Assembly: GCA_019359285.1 (NCBI GenBank)
Contig: JAHHHQ010000060.1
Location: 17,960 to 81,959 of the forward strand
Length of the DNA stretch: 64,000 nt
From: Nodosilinea sp. WJT8-NPBG4
GTDB lineage: Bacteria > Cyanobacteriota > Cyanobacteriia > Phormidesmidales > Phormidesmidaceae
Direction: 5' to 3'
In this document: in pieces, positions 8,981 through 17,433 of the stretch
How the letters are laid out: every line of letters begins with the position of its first letter
How positions within the stretch are numbered: position 1 is the first letter of the stretch
Notes under the pieces: generated by a model
The model's database searches: none
Told to the model about the DNA's origin: nothing
The model's input: only the letters and a program-made list of their open reading frames with translations
Translations under genes and position numbers: made by a program

Positions 8981-10546
8981 ATGCTCACCCCCCTCCTCCT
9001 CATCCCCCTCCTCGGCGCGATCGCCATCTCCCTGTGGCCCGGTCTCCCTAGCCAGCAGGCCCGCTACGGTGCCCTGAGCGCCTCCGGTGCCGCCCTGCTG
9101 TGGACTCTTTATTTATTCACCCAGTTTGACCTGGCCTTTGGCGGCTTTCAGTTCCACGAATTTTTGCCCTGGCTGCCGGCCCTGGGGCTCAACTACGAGC
9201 TCAGTCTAGATGGCCTCTCGCTGCTGATGGTGGCGCTGAACAGCCTGATCACCTGGATCGCCATTTGGAGCAGTGATCCAACCATTGAGAGACCCCGGCT
9301 CTTTTACAGCCTGATGATGCTGGTGAGCAGCGGGGTGGCGGGAGCATTTGTGGCCCAGAACCTGATGCTGTTCTTCTTGCTCTACGAAATTGAGCTGGTG
9401 CCCCTGTATCTGCTGATTGCCATCTGGGGCGGCGAGAAGAAAGCCTACGCGGCCACCAAATTTTTGCTCTACACAGCGCTGTCTGGCGCGCTGATGCTGG
9501 CGGGATTTTTGGGCACGGTCTGGCTCAGCGGCGCGAAAGACTTTACCTATCACGCGGTGATGGGCCATGACCTGCCGATGGTGTGGCAGGGAGTGCTGCT
9601 GGGGCTGCTGCTGGTGGCTTTTGGCATCAAAATTCCTCTGGTGCCGTTTCACACCTGGCTGCCCGATACCTATGTGTCGGCCTCAACCCCGGTGGCGATG
9701 ATGCTGGGTGGGGTGCTGGCCAAGCTGGGCACCTACGGTCTGTTTCGCTTTGGCTTGGGACTGTTCCCTGATGCCTGGGCGCAGTTTTCGCCCTATCTGG
9801 CGGGGTGGGCGGCGGTGAGCGTGCTCTATGGGGCAGTGACGGCGATCGCCCAAAAAGACATCAAGCGCATGGTGGCCTACAGCTCGATTGGCCACATGGG
9901 TTACGTGCTGCTGGGCGGCGCGGCGATGACCGACCTGGCGTTGACCGGAGCCCTCAGCCAAATGGTTTCCCACGGCATTATTCTGGCCATTCTGTTTCAC
10001 CTGGTCGGGGTGATCGAAACCAAAGTTGGCACCCGCGAACTGGATGTGCTGAACGGGCTGATGAACCCTGTTCGAGGGCTGCCCATGGTCAGTTCCCTGC
10101 TGGTGCTGGGGGGCATGGCCAGCGCCGGCATCCCCGGACTGGTGGGGTTTGTGACCGAGTTTCTGGTGTTCCAGGGTAGCTATGCGACCTACCCAGTGCA
10201 GACCCTGCTGGGGGTAATTGGCACGGGCCTGACGGCGGTGTACTTCGTGATTTTGCTTAACCGCACCTGCTTCGGGCGTCTGGACAATGCGATCGCCTAC
10301 TTCCCCAAGGTCACCTTTTCTGAAAAGCTGCCTGCTTACGTGCTGGCGAGTCTGATTCTCTTCCTCGGCATTCAGCCCAACTGGTTGGTGAAATGGGGCG
10401 AACCGACCGCCAGCCTGATGGTGGCTAACATTCCCATCCTCAGCACCGGGGTTGTCGCCGATGAGGTCGTTCAGCAGATTTCCGATCAGGTTCAACCCGA
10501 GGCCGCGATCGCCTTCCCTGTCCCTACCCTCCCTTCTCTGCTATGA
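8981..10546 (+). CDS. ndhD3: NAD(P)H-quinone oxidoreductase subunit D3 (CO2-uptake NDH-1MS)
   Basis: A 521-residue NdhD-family membrane subunit with about 14 helices. Family signatures seen include the YELSLDGLSLLMVALN region, the charged helix FFLLYEIELVPLYLLI with its key glutamate, PLVPFHTWLPDTYVSASTPVAMML, and DIKRMVAYSSIGHMGYV. It pairs with NdhF3 to form the distal proton-pumping arm that carries CupA. It lies 75 bases after ndhF3 in the same direction and should be cotranscribed. The intervening spacer is made of TTCAAAA-type repeats. The start ATG at 8981 fits the family N-terminus. Confidence 0.95.
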   Translation: MLTPLLLIPLLGAIAISLWPGLPSQQARYGALSASGAALLWTLYLFTQFDLAFGGFQFHEFLPWLPALGLNYELSLDGLSLLMVALNSLITWIAIWSSDPTIERPRLFYSLMMLVSSGVAGAFVAQNLMLFFLLYEIELVPLYLLIAIWGGEKKAYAATKFLLYTALSGALMLAGFLGTVWLSGAKDFTYHAVMGHDLPMVWQGVLLGLLLVAFGIKIPLVPFHTWLPDTYVSASTPVAMMLGGVLAKLGTYGLFRFGLGLFPDAWAQFSPYLAGWAAVSVLYGAVTAIAQKDIKRMVAYSSIGHMGYVLLGGAAMTDLALTGALSQMVSHGIILAILFHLVGVIETKVGTRELDVLNGLMNPVRGLPMVSSLLVLGGMASAGIPGLVGFVTEFLVFQGSYATYPVQTLLGVIGTGLTAVYFVILLNRTCFGRLDNAIAYFPKVTFSEKLPAYVLASLILFLGIQPNWLVKWGEPTASLMVANIPILSTGVVADEVVQQISDQVQPEAAIAFPVPTLPSLL

Positions 10547-10584
10547 CCTAGGCTAACCCAGCCTTTACGAGCGATCGGTTGAAA

Positions 10585-11013
10585 TCAGAGTAAATCCCAG
10601 AGCTGTTCGGGGACCAGGCGGTGAGGGCCATCGCGGAGGTCGGCGGGCGATCGCCAAACCGCTTTAAACTGCCGTTTGCCCTCCACTACATCCAGGCTCT
10701 CCTGCTTGTAGAGCGACTCATCCACAAACCGCCCATCGTAGACAAACACGATTTCGTGCCCTGGCTCGCCCTCGTAGACAAAGATGTTTTCCACGATGCC
10801 CAGCAGCTCAACCCCGGCAATGTCGGCCCCTAGCTCCTCTTTGATTTCGCGAATTGCCGCGGCAGCACTGGTTTCCCCAAAGTCAATGCCGCCCCCCAGA
10901 GGGCGCGCAAAGCCCCGCTCTTTCACCGAGTCGTATGCTTCGTGGACAAGAATCTCCTCGCCCCGCCGCAGCAAACAGATCGAAATTGACCGAATTCGCG
11001 CTTTTTTGCCCAT
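10585..11013 (-). CDS. NUDIX hydrolase
   Basis: A 142-residue NUDIX domain protein that should hydrolyse a nucleoside diphosphate linked to another moiety; the substrate cannot be told from sequence. The Nudix box is intact (GGIDFGE, seven residues, REIKEELGA), with all metal-binding glutamates present. The domain starts at RIRSISICLLRRGEEIL and ends with the LVPEQLWDLL helix. It is on the opposite strand, wedged between ndhD3 and cupA, and so interrupts what is normally a continuous CO2-uptake operon. It ends about 40 bases from ndhD3, convergently, and starts 119 bases from cupA, divergently. Link to carbon uptake is not implied. Confidence 0.92.
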   Translation of the reverse strand: MGKKARIRSISICLLRRGEEILVHEAYDSVKERGFARPLGGGIDFGETSAAAAIREIKEELGADIAGVELLGIVENIFVYEGEPGHEIVFVYDGRFVDESLYKQESLDVVEGKRQFKAVWRSPADLRDGPHRLVPEQLWDLL

Positions 11014-11059
11014 CGTGAAATCCCCAGTTGAACGAATTTAGCCTACAGCAGTTTGGATA

Positions 11060-11079
11060 GTGGGCAGTGCCCACCCTAC
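11060..11079. repeat. Dispersed palindromic repeat, copy 1
   Basis: GTGGGCAGTGCCCACCCTAC contains the palindrome GTGGGCA-G-TGCCCAC. A copy differing at one base in 20 lies at 48109-48128. This copy sits between the divergent nudix and cupA starts, so it overlaps their promoter region. The class (a short dispersed palindrome) is common in cyanobacteria; a function here is unknown. Confidence 0.7.
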
Positions 11080-11091
11080 TTCCTCATCATC

Positions 11092-11132
11092 CATAACTCT
11101 CCTACCCATCCACCCTCTACCCATCCACCCCT
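11092..11132 (+). repeat. CCCATCCACC repeat tract abutting the cupA start codon (copy B)
   Basis: Pyrimidine-rich units of the type CTACCCATCCACCC run directly to the cupA ATG at 11133. No purine-rich ribosome binding site is visible in the 40 bases before the start. The same unit precedes cupS. Confidence 0.75.
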
Positions 11133-12428
11133 ATGCCTACCCTCACCCAACCCCAAACCCTGATCCCACCCTCCACTCATCCCCACGCCGACGTCATTCA
11201 CCGGCTAGAGGCGGGCGGCTCAATGCTGCCCGACACGCCGGAAAACCTGATGCAGATCATCGGCATCTACAAGGCCTACGCCGTGCCGATGGATTTTTAC
11301 TGGCGTGACCTGCTCTACATTGCCGAGCGGGTATTTTTGAACCCGGTACCGGCCTTCAAATATTTTTTACCCCAGGAATATCTGGATTTGCCCAACCACT
11401 ACGCGGGCGACACCGCCGATTTGCGAATCTGGCGGGGGGAAGCTACGGCCCACCCGGAGCTGCTGGAATTCATGGAAAAGGGTGAACTGAAGCGCAAGTT
11501 GCCCAAGCTGTTCCACCACCTGTGGCACGATCGCGTCAACATGGAGTTTGCCGAAGCCTGCATGCGGGCGATGCTCTGGCACCAGGATATGGGCGGGCGG
11601 TTCAACGACTACTTATATACAGAGGAATATAAGGCGGCGTGCGATCGCGCCATTCGTGCCTACTTTAAGGGCAACCCTGCCATGCTGGGGCTGCACAAAC
11701 TCTTCCCCGAGATGTTCTACGAAAAGTGCCGTGAACTCTCCTACTATTCCAACCTGGGCCTGTTTTGGGAAGTGATGGCCCCGGTCTTTTTCGAGATGAG
11801 CGACATCTACGACGAGGGCGGCTTTGCAGGCGTGCCTGCCGCCATGGACTTTTTGGTTAACGGCATTTTTGCCGTGGCCGGTCGGCCTATCTACCACCAC
11901 GTCTATGTGGGCGACGAATGCTTCGAGCTGATCCCCAAATCCTGCGGGTTCACCTGGCTGTATGAAGCGGCTTTACCCTACGTTGAGGCCGTGTTTTACC
12001 GCACTGCCCCCTTCCGAGGCACCAAATCCTACAACGCTCAGGCTGGGCAGGTGCCCCAGGATCAAAACGATTTCCACTACGGCATTCTCTACGCCGATGT
12101 CTTCCCCGTAGGTAGCGCGGGCATTCCCCCCACCCTGCTGATGCAGGACATGCTCCACTTCCTGCCGCCCTACCTCTTGGAGTATTACCAGCAGCACTGT
12201 CGCGGCGAAGACGACATGCTGATTCAGCTGGGGATCACTTTTCAGCGATCGATGTATAACGTCACCTCAGCGGTGATTCAGGCCCTGCGGGCAGCGCTGC
12301 TCTACCCCCTAGATGACCAAAACCCTCGCCACCTGATGGCCAATCGCCAATTCTTCGAGGCTCAAATGGATCGCTTTGTACGCCCCGAGGCCCGGCTGCG
12401 CGATGTTCAGCGGCAGGAATATCGGTAG
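11133..12428 (+). CDS. cupA: CO2 hydration protein CupA (ChpY-type)
   Basis: A 431-residue peripheral subunit of the NDH-1MS complex that couples electron transport to the conversion of CO2 to bicarbonate on the cytosolic face of the thylakoid. The sequence is highly characteristic of the ChpX/ChpY family: HRLEAGGSMLPDTPENLMQI near residue 23, AVPMDFYWRDLLYIAERVF, FEMSDIYDEGGF and DDMLIQLGITFQRSMYN. HLWHDR at residues 129-134 gives a His and Arg five apart, matching the zinc-binding pair described (from memory) for CupA. The paralogue ChpX cannot be fully excluded by eye, but the ndhF3/ndhD3/cupS context favours CupA. The ATG lies at the end of a repeat tract. Confidence 0.93.
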   Translation: MPTLTQPQTLIPPSTHPHADVIHRLEAGGSMLPDTPENLMQIIGIYKAYAVPMDFYWRDLLYIAERVFLNPVPAFKYFLPQEYLDLPNHYAGDTADLRIWRGEATAHPELLEFMEKGELKRKLPKLFHHLWHDRVNMEFAEACMRAMLWHQDMGGRFNDYLYTEEYKAACDRAIRAYFKGNPAMLGLHKLFPEMFYEKCRELSYYSNLGLFWEVMAPVFFEMSDIYDEGGFAGVPAAMDFLVNGIFAVAGRPIYHHVYVGDECFELIPKSCGFTWLYEAALPYVEAVFYRTAPFRGTKSYNAQAGQVPQDQNDFHYGILYADVFPVGSAGIPPTLLMQDMLHFLPPYLLEYYQQHCRGEDDMLIQLGITFQRSMYNVTSAVIQALRAALLYPLDDQNPRHLMANRQFFEAQMDRFVRPEARLRDVQRQEYR

Positions 12429-12599
12429 GCGGGTAGGCGGGTAGGTGCGTGGATGAGTGGATGGGTAGATGAGTGGATGAGCACTTATCTCTGCACAACA
12501 TTCTCTTTACCCGCCCACCCCTTACCTATCCACCCATCCACCCCTCACCCATCCACCCTGTCACCCTGTTACCCATCCACCCCTCACCCATCCACCCCC
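12429..12599. repeat. Inverted repeat tract between cupA and cupS (copy C)
   Basis: Immediately after the cupA stop, a G-rich arm (GGCGGGTAGG, then GGATGAGTGGATGGGTAGATG units) runs to about 12482. Roughly 25 unrelated bases follow. A longer C-rich arm (CCCACCCCTTACC, then CACCCATCCACCC units with a CTGTCACCCTGTTACC insert) then runs to the cupS start. The arms are complementary enough for a long imperfect hairpin in the mRNA of an operon whose two genes should be co-expressed. Confidence 0.8.
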
Positions 12600-13010
12600 A
12601 TGCCTACCATCGTCGATATCGCTGTCAACACCGAAGGCTTTTCCACCCTGGTTGCCGCTGTTCAGGCAGCGGGGTTAGTCGAAGCACTGCAAAGCCCTGG
12701 GCCGTTTACGGTCTTTGCGCCGAATGATGCTGCCTTTGCTAAACTGCCTCCCGGCACGGTGCAAACCCTGGTGCAAAATCCGCCCCAACTGGGTCGCATT
12801 CTCAAGTTTCACGTGGTGTCGGGCAAATATACCAAGGATGAATTGATCAAACTTGGCACAGTGGATTCCCTCGAAGGTGCGTCCATACCCATTCACAGCC
12901 CCTTTGATGATGAGGCGTTTGAGGTGAAAAATGCCACGGTGCTCGCTGCCGACATTGAGGCCGACAACGGCATCATTCACGTGCTGGATACCGTCATGTT
13001 GATGGGATAA
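12600..13010 (+). CDS. cupS: Fasciclin-domain protein CupS
   Basis: A 136-residue protein consisting of one FAS1 domain: MPTIVDIAVNTEGFSTLVAA at the start, GPFTVFAPNDAAFAKLP (the H1 motif) near residue 35, FHVVSGKY, and the terminal ADNGIIHVLDTVMLMG (H2 motif). A single-domain fasciclin protein directly after cupA matches CupS, a small subunit of the NDH-1MS CO2-uptake complex. There is no signal peptide, consistent with a cytosolic CupS rather than a secreted adhesion protein. The ATG at 12600 is chosen because homology starts there. The in-frame sequence before it is only translated repeat. No ribosome binding site is visible, as for cupA. Confidence 0.9.
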   Translation: MPTIVDIAVNTEGFSTLVAAVQAAGLVEALQSPGPFTVFAPNDAAFAKLPPGTVQTLVQNPPQLGRILKFHVVSGKYTKDELIKLGTVDSLEGASIPIHSPFDDEAFEVKNATVLAADIEADNGIIHVLDTVMLMG

Positions 13011-13154
13011 ATTTTGGGCTAGAGAAGCGATCGCTGCCTCCTGATCGGCTAAATGGGAAGGTTTCTGTCCTGAACTGCATCATTGGGATCGGTATCCTTG
13101 GGATACAAGGTGACATTTCTTGTGAAACTAGCGATCGCATAACCGGCCCCAATA

Positions 13155-14012
13155 ATGCCCCTAACCCGAAGTCGATCTGTGACAACCCTGATTGAGGGGT
13201 TGTCTAGCTTGGGACTGTTACTAGTGCTCTCTGGGTGCTCGGCCTTGCCTGAGGTAGGGGCCATTGGTGCCCAGTTTAGCGAAACAGAGAATGCCGAGGC
13301 TTCAACCAGTGAGCAAAATTCCTTACCAGCCGTCACTGCTCAAGACACGCACCAAGCTGCCGCTAAAACCCTGCCTATCGCAACCGTAGTTTCTGTGGGC
13401 GACGGCGACACCCTGCGCGTTCAGGGGCAGGATGGCCCAGTCACTATTCGTGTGGCTTGTGTAGATGCGCCCGAAAGTAGTCAAGCCTTTGGCCCCGAGG
13501 CAACGCTGCGGCTGCGGCAGTTGCTTTCGACCGGGCAGTCGGTGGATGTGCGGGCAATTGAGCGCGATCGCTACGGCAGAACCGTAGCTGAAATCTACAG
13601 CGGCGGCCAATCGATTGGCCTGCAACTGGTGCGTGAGGGCTACGCCGTCGTCTATGAGCAATACATTTCTGGCTGTGCCGTCACCGCTGACGACTACCGC
13701 CAGGCCGAATCCGCCGCCCGCAATGCTGAGCGCAACTTTTGGAGCCAGTCTAACCCCACCATGCCCTGGGATTTTCGCCGGGGCGGAGCATCCCCAACCC
13801 CGACCGCTCCACCTCCGGCTGTTGTGCCAGCTCCCGTTAACCCGCCTGCGACAGCAGCCCCAGCCAACTTACCCGCCTGTGTCTCCAGTGACTGCGACTG
13901 TGGCGACTTCGCCACCTGGGAACAAGCTCAGGCTGTGCTTAATGCCTCTCCCGGTGACCCCCATCGTCTAGATGGTGATGACGACGGTGTTGCCTGCGAA
14001 AGCTTGCGCTAA
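13155..14012 (+). CDS. Lipoprotein thermonuclease with C-terminal excalibur domain
   Basis: A 285-residue protein. Residues 1-28 form a lipoprotein signal with lipobox LSGC. Residues ~70-195 are a staphylococcal-nuclease (SNase/TNase) domain: TVVSVGDGDTLRV, the arginine in RVACVDAPES, and the basic RDRYGR motif, consistent with the catalytic arginines and metal-binding acids. A Pro/Ala linker (~205-235) leads to a calcium-binding excalibur domain whose DGDDDGVACESL loop closes the protein. It would degrade extracellular or periplasmic DNA and RNA. It is separate from the cup operon and likely has its own promoter within 13011-13154. Confidence 0.92.
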   Translation: MPLTRSRSVTTLIEGLSSLGLLLVLSGCSALPEVGAIGAQFSETENAEASTSEQNSLPAVTAQDTHQAAAKTLPIATVVSVGDGDTLRVQGQDGPVTIRVACVDAPESSQAFGPEATLRLRQLLSTGQSVDVRAIERDRYGRTVAEIYSGGQSIGLQLVREGYAVVYEQYISGCAVTADDYRQAESAARNAERNFWSQSNPTMPWDFRRGGASPTPTAPPPAVVPAPVNPPATAAPANLPACVSSDCDCGDFATWEQAQAVLNASPGDPHRLDGDDDGVACESLR

Positions 14013-14013
14013 A

Positions 14014-14059
14014 CCCTTCCCCACCTCCCCCAACCTCCTTAACTTCCCCACCTCTCCCA
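14014..14059. repeat. C-rich degenerate repeat tract (copy G)
   Basis: CCTTCCCCACCTCCCCC-type units fill the 47-base gap between the convergent nuclease gene and the flavoprotein gene. This is a short, single-armed relative of the inverted tracts elsewhere in the window. Confidence 0.55.
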
Positions 14060-15466
14060 TTACCACCGCCGTCGCCGCGACCGCCGCCAGTTAAACCAGT
14101 TTTCGGCCCAGTCGCGTCGCCAGGTGCCATGCTGCCAGCGCTGCCGCTGCCACTCACTCACCATTAGGGGAATGATCTCTGCCTGGCTAGGGGATAGCGT
14201 GGGCACCTGGTCAAGGCGTTGGATGGGAATTTCCTGGTGTACTGCCAGCGCTACGGTGTGCATGAGTTCGCTGGCTCCGGGGCCACAAATTTGGGCACCG
14301 AGCAGCTGCCCATCGGCGCGTACTATCCACCGGCAAAAGCCAGTGATGTCGCTACCGTAGTGGGTTTTAAGAATTTGGCCGAAAGCGACCTGCACCACAG
14401 TTGCTTCGCTGCCGTACCAGTGGCGGGCCTGAGTCGCGGTCAGACCCAGGCGGGCGTACTCTGGCGTAGTGTGCAGCAGAGCTGAGCGATGCAAAAAGGA
14501 CAGCTTGCGCCAGGGAAGGTAAAGCGCGTTGTGTAAGGCGATCGCTACCTCCTGGCGATCAGTTGATTCGGCCCAGTAGCCGCCCAGGGCCGGGCCGCAG
14601 GCAAACACTCGGGAATGGGCAGTGGCGAGGCGATCGTCTACCGGTAAAGCGGTGGCGACGCCGTGAACTATTTGGGGGTAAATGCCGATGCTGCTGAGGT
14701 TGAGCGGCCCCAAGACAGGGTGGGCGGCAGTGGCTAGCACAAGGGTTTGAGCCTTGAGTAAGCCACCATCGACCAGCGAAACCTCAAAACTATCTTTGTA
14801 ATGGATCGCGTCTAAGCGAGTGTTGAGCTTGAGAGTTACCCCTGCCGCCTCTAGCAACGCTTCTATAAAAGCAGAAATATCCGGGTCTTCGGTGGGGAGC
14901 AGCTGGTCGCCTCGGGTGACTAGGGTCGTGTGACAACCGAGTTGAGCCAGTGCTTGGGCTAGAGCGATCGCCGCCGCACTCCGCCCCAGAACGATCGCCG
15001 ATTCAGGCAGCACCGCTAAGTCTAGTAGTGTGTCAAGGGTCAGGTAGGGGGTCTCGGCTAGTCCAGGAATATCGGGGATGGTAACTGCGGTACTGGGGGC
15101 AAGGAGGTAGCCGCGCGATCGCAGTCGCCGCGTCAACGTTGTCACCGCCAGATTCGGCCGAGGGCTAAATTGGCCGGGTTCCAGCACTACATCCACACCG
15201 CTGGTGGCTAGGCTATCGAGACTCAGGTGGGGGTAGGCGATCGCCTCTAGCGCTTTGACCTGAGATTTCAGCGCCTCCCAAGTTTTGCTCTGAGAGGTTC
15301 CAGCCTGAGCTAGGCTGGTAAGCACAATCTGCCGGCGAACCTGCCGCTCTGCCTCGCCCGGAGGCTCAACCAGGGCTACCCGCGCGCCCTCCCGCACCGC
15401 CAGTGCAGCAGCCTCACGCCCCTGCACCGTGCCGCCGAGAATCACTGCGTCGTAGTCAACGGTCAT
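14060..15466 (-). CDS. Pyridine nucleotide-disulfide oxidoreductase family protein lacking redox cysteines
   Basis: A 468-residue protein with the fold order of lipoamide dehydrogenase/mercuric reductase. It has an N-terminal FAD Rossmann motif in divergent form (DAVILGGTVQGREAA), a second nucleotide motif near ~residue 170 (SAIVLGRSAAAIALAQALAQLG), an FAD-binding segment ending in VFACGPALGG, and a C-terminal dimerisation domain. The redox-active CxxxxC expected after the first beta-alpha-beta (~residue 40) is missing; only EPPGEAERQVRRQ is found. The C-terminal HPT-E catalytic dyad is replaced by DQVPTLSPSQ. It therefore cannot act as a classical disulfide reductase. It may be a flavin-dependent enzyme of other chemistry or a structural relative. 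The frame is intact. Confidence 0.8.
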   Translation of the reverse strand: MTVDYDAVILGGTVQGREAAALAVREGARVALVEPPGEAERQVRRQIVLTSLAQAGTSQSKTWEALKSQVKALEAIAYPHLSLDSLATSGVDVVLEPGQFSPRPNLAVTTLTRRLRSRGYLLAPSTAVTIPDIPGLAETPYLTLDTLLDLAVLPESAIVLGRSAAAIALAQALAQLGCHTTLVTRGDQLLPTEDPDISAFIEALLEAAGVTLKLNTRLDAIHYKDSFEVSLVDGGLLKAQTLVLATAAHPVLGPLNLSSIGIYPQIVHGVATALPVDDRLATAHSRVFACGPALGGYWAESTDRQEVAIALHNALYLPWRKLSFLHRSALLHTTPEYARLGLTATQARHWYGSEATVVQVAFGQILKTHYGSDITGFCRWIVRADGQLLGAQICGPGASELMHTVALAVHQEIPIQRLDQVPTLSPSQAEIIPLMVSEWQRQRWQHGTWRRDWAENWFNWRRSRRRRW

Positions 15467-15515
15467 GGTTTCTCCACGTGTGTCCCCATGAGTTTAGCGC
15501 CAGCGCTAGCGGGGG

Positions 15516-15660
15516 GATCGGGAAGGTGAGGGAGATAAGGAGGGTGAGGAAGATAAGGGAGTGGGGGGTGAGGGGTGAGAGTTTGTTGGTTTCTGTGGAT
15601 CTCCTAGTTCCCTATCTTCCTCATCTCCTTATCTTCCTCACCTTCCCTGCCTCCTCCATT
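15516..15660. repeat. Inverted repeat tract (copy D)
   Basis: A purine arm (GGGAAGGTGAGGGAGATAAG and GGAAGATAAGGG units, to about 15580) and a pyrimidine arm (CCCTATCTTCCTCATCTCC onward from about 15609) are largely complementary across a ~30-base spacer. It lies between the divergent flavoprotein and exopolyphosphatase genes, unlike copies A and G, which lie between convergent genes. Confidence 0.75.
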
Positions 15661-15742
15661 TAGTATCAGTAAAGTTTCTTCCCCGCTTTAATGGGTTGCA
15701 GCGGGGCAGGTAAGATTTGAAACAAACGCAGCATGGGCGACT

Positions 15743-17395
15743 ATGACAGGCACCACCACTACCCGCGAGTTCGCATCGATCACCGATTTTTCTGACTTTG
15801 CTCCGCCAGAAATTACTAGCGATCGCGTTTTGGCTGCTATCGACGTGGGTACCAACTCGATCCACATGGTGGTGGTCAAAATTCAGCCCGATCTGCCCGC
15901 CTTCAGCATCATTGACCGCGAAAAAGAGACCGTGCGCCTGGGCGACTTCAATGCAGCTACGGGTGGGCTGTCGGAAGCCGCCATGGAGCGGGCGATCAAG
16001 GCGCTAAAACGCTGCTGTGCGATCGCCACCAGCCTCCAGGCCGAAGATATTGTGGCGGTAGCTACCAGCGCCGTGCGGGAGGCCAGCAACGGCCAAGAAT
16101 TTGTTGAGCGAGTTTACACAGAAGTTGGCCTGGCCCTCAACCTGATTTCGGGCACCGAAGAAGCGCGGCGCATTTACCTAGGCGTGCTCTCGGGCGTAGA
16201 GTTTAATGGCCAGCCCCATGCCATCATCGACATTGGCGGTGGCTCCACCGAGCTGATTTTGGGCACCGGCGAACCCCATCGCTTTCTCAGCAGCACCAAG
16301 GTGGGGGCGGTGCGACTCACGGCCCAGTTTGTCTCCACTGACCCCATTTCAGATGCCGAGTTTAGCTCTCTGCGAGCCTACGTACGGGGCATGATAGAAC
16401 CCAATACCACCAAGCTTAAGCACCATCTCCAAGACGGAGAGCCGATGCAGCTGATGGGTACCTCGGGCACCATTGAGTGCCTAGCCGCAGTCATCGCCGC
16501 TGAGCGATTGGGCCTAGTGCCCAACCCCCTCAACGGGTTTCAGATGAGCTACGACGAAATCTCGCGGCTGGTTGAAACCCTGCGCCAGGCCACTTACGCC
16601 GAACGGCTGGCCCTGCCCGAAATGTCGCCGCGCCGCGCCGAGATTGTCGTGGCGGGAGCGGTGATTTTGCACGAAACCATGGGGCTCCTTAATGCTGACA
16701 GCATTACCATCTGCGAGCGTGCCCTGCGAGAGGGGGTTGTCGTTGATTGGATGCTCACCCACGGTCTGATCGAAGACCGGATGCAGTTTCAAAAGTCGGT
16801 GCGGCAGCGCAACATTCTCAAAACCGCCAAGAAATATAAAGTGCATCTTGACCGCTCAAAGCGGGTGGCCGAGTTTGCGATGGATTTGTTTGAGCAAACC
16901 CGAGGCAGCCTGCACACCTGGGGAAATTTAGAAAAAGAATTGCTCTGGGCCGCGGCCATCCTGCACAACTGCGGCCACTTTGTTAGCCACTCGTCGCATC
17001 ACAAGCATTCCTACTATCTAATTCGCCACGGCGAGCTGCTGGGCTATACCGAAACCGAGCTGGAGGTGATTGCCAACATCGCCCGCTACCACCGCAAGAG
17101 CGCCCCTAAAAAAAAGCACGAGAACTATCGCAGTTTACCCACCCGCTACCACAGGCAGATGATTACTCACCTTAGCGCCCTGCTACGCTTGGCGGTGGCC
17201 CTCGATCGCCGTGGAATTGGGGCTGTTGAAAGCATTCACTGCGACTTTGATGCTGACGCCCACCTGCTGACCATAGAGGTCGAAGCCGCCAACCCCAACG
17301 ATGACTGCGCCTCAGAACTGTGGAATCTGGACTACAAGAAGGCCTACTTTGAGCAGGTGTTTGAGGTGAAGCTGACGGCTCAGTTGGTTAGTTGA
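15743..17395 (+). CDS. ppx: Exopolyphosphatase / pppGpp phosphatase family protein
   Basis: A 550-residue Ppx/GppA protein that hydrolyses terminal phosphates of inorganic polyphosphate (or pppGpp). The ASKHA ATPase-like core has phosphate loops AAIDVGTNSIHMVV (~residue 29) and IIDIGGGSTELILG (~residue 160). A C-terminal HD-like helical domain follows with HNCGHFVSHSSHHKHSYYLI. The length matches cyanobacterial Ppx. ATG 15743 gives a ~28-residue acidic N-terminal extension before the conserved core. The gene stands alone and ends 38 bases from the converging 17434 gene. Ppx and GppA activities cannot be told apart by eye. Confidence 0.93.
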   Translation: MTGTTTTREFASITDFSDFAPPEITSDRVLAAIDVGTNSIHMVVVKIQPDLPAFSIIDREKETVRLGDFNAATGGLSEAAMERAIKALKRCCAIATSLQAEDIVAVATSAVREASNGQEFVERVYTEVGLALNLISGTEEARRIYLGVLSGVEFNGQPHAIIDIGGGSTELILGTGEPHRFLSSTKVGAVRLTAQFVSTDPISDAEFSSLRAYVRGMIEPNTTKLKHHLQDGEPMQLMGTSGTIECLAAVIAAERLGLVPNPLNGFQMSYDEISRLVETLRQATYAERLALPEMSPRRAEIVVAGAVILHETMGLLNADSITICERALREGVVVDWMLTHGLIEDRMQFQKSVRQRNILKTAKKYKVHLDRSKRVAEFAMDLFEQTRGSLHTWGNLEKELLWAAAILHNCGHFVSHSSHHKHSYYLIRHGELLGYTETELEVIANIARYHRKSAPKKKHENYRSLPTRYHRQMITHLSALLRLAVALDRRGIGAVESIHCDFDADAHLLTIEVEAANPNDDCASELWNLDYKKAYFEQVFEVKLTAQLVS

Positions 17396-17433
17396 GTCAT
17401 TTCAACAGCTGGCAGCCCCTAGTTCAGCAGCCC

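Noticed and set aside
9683..10495. A long reading frame antisense to ndhD3
   Set aside because: Its translation is rich in His and Gln without any domain, as expected for the complement of a GC-rich membrane protein gene.
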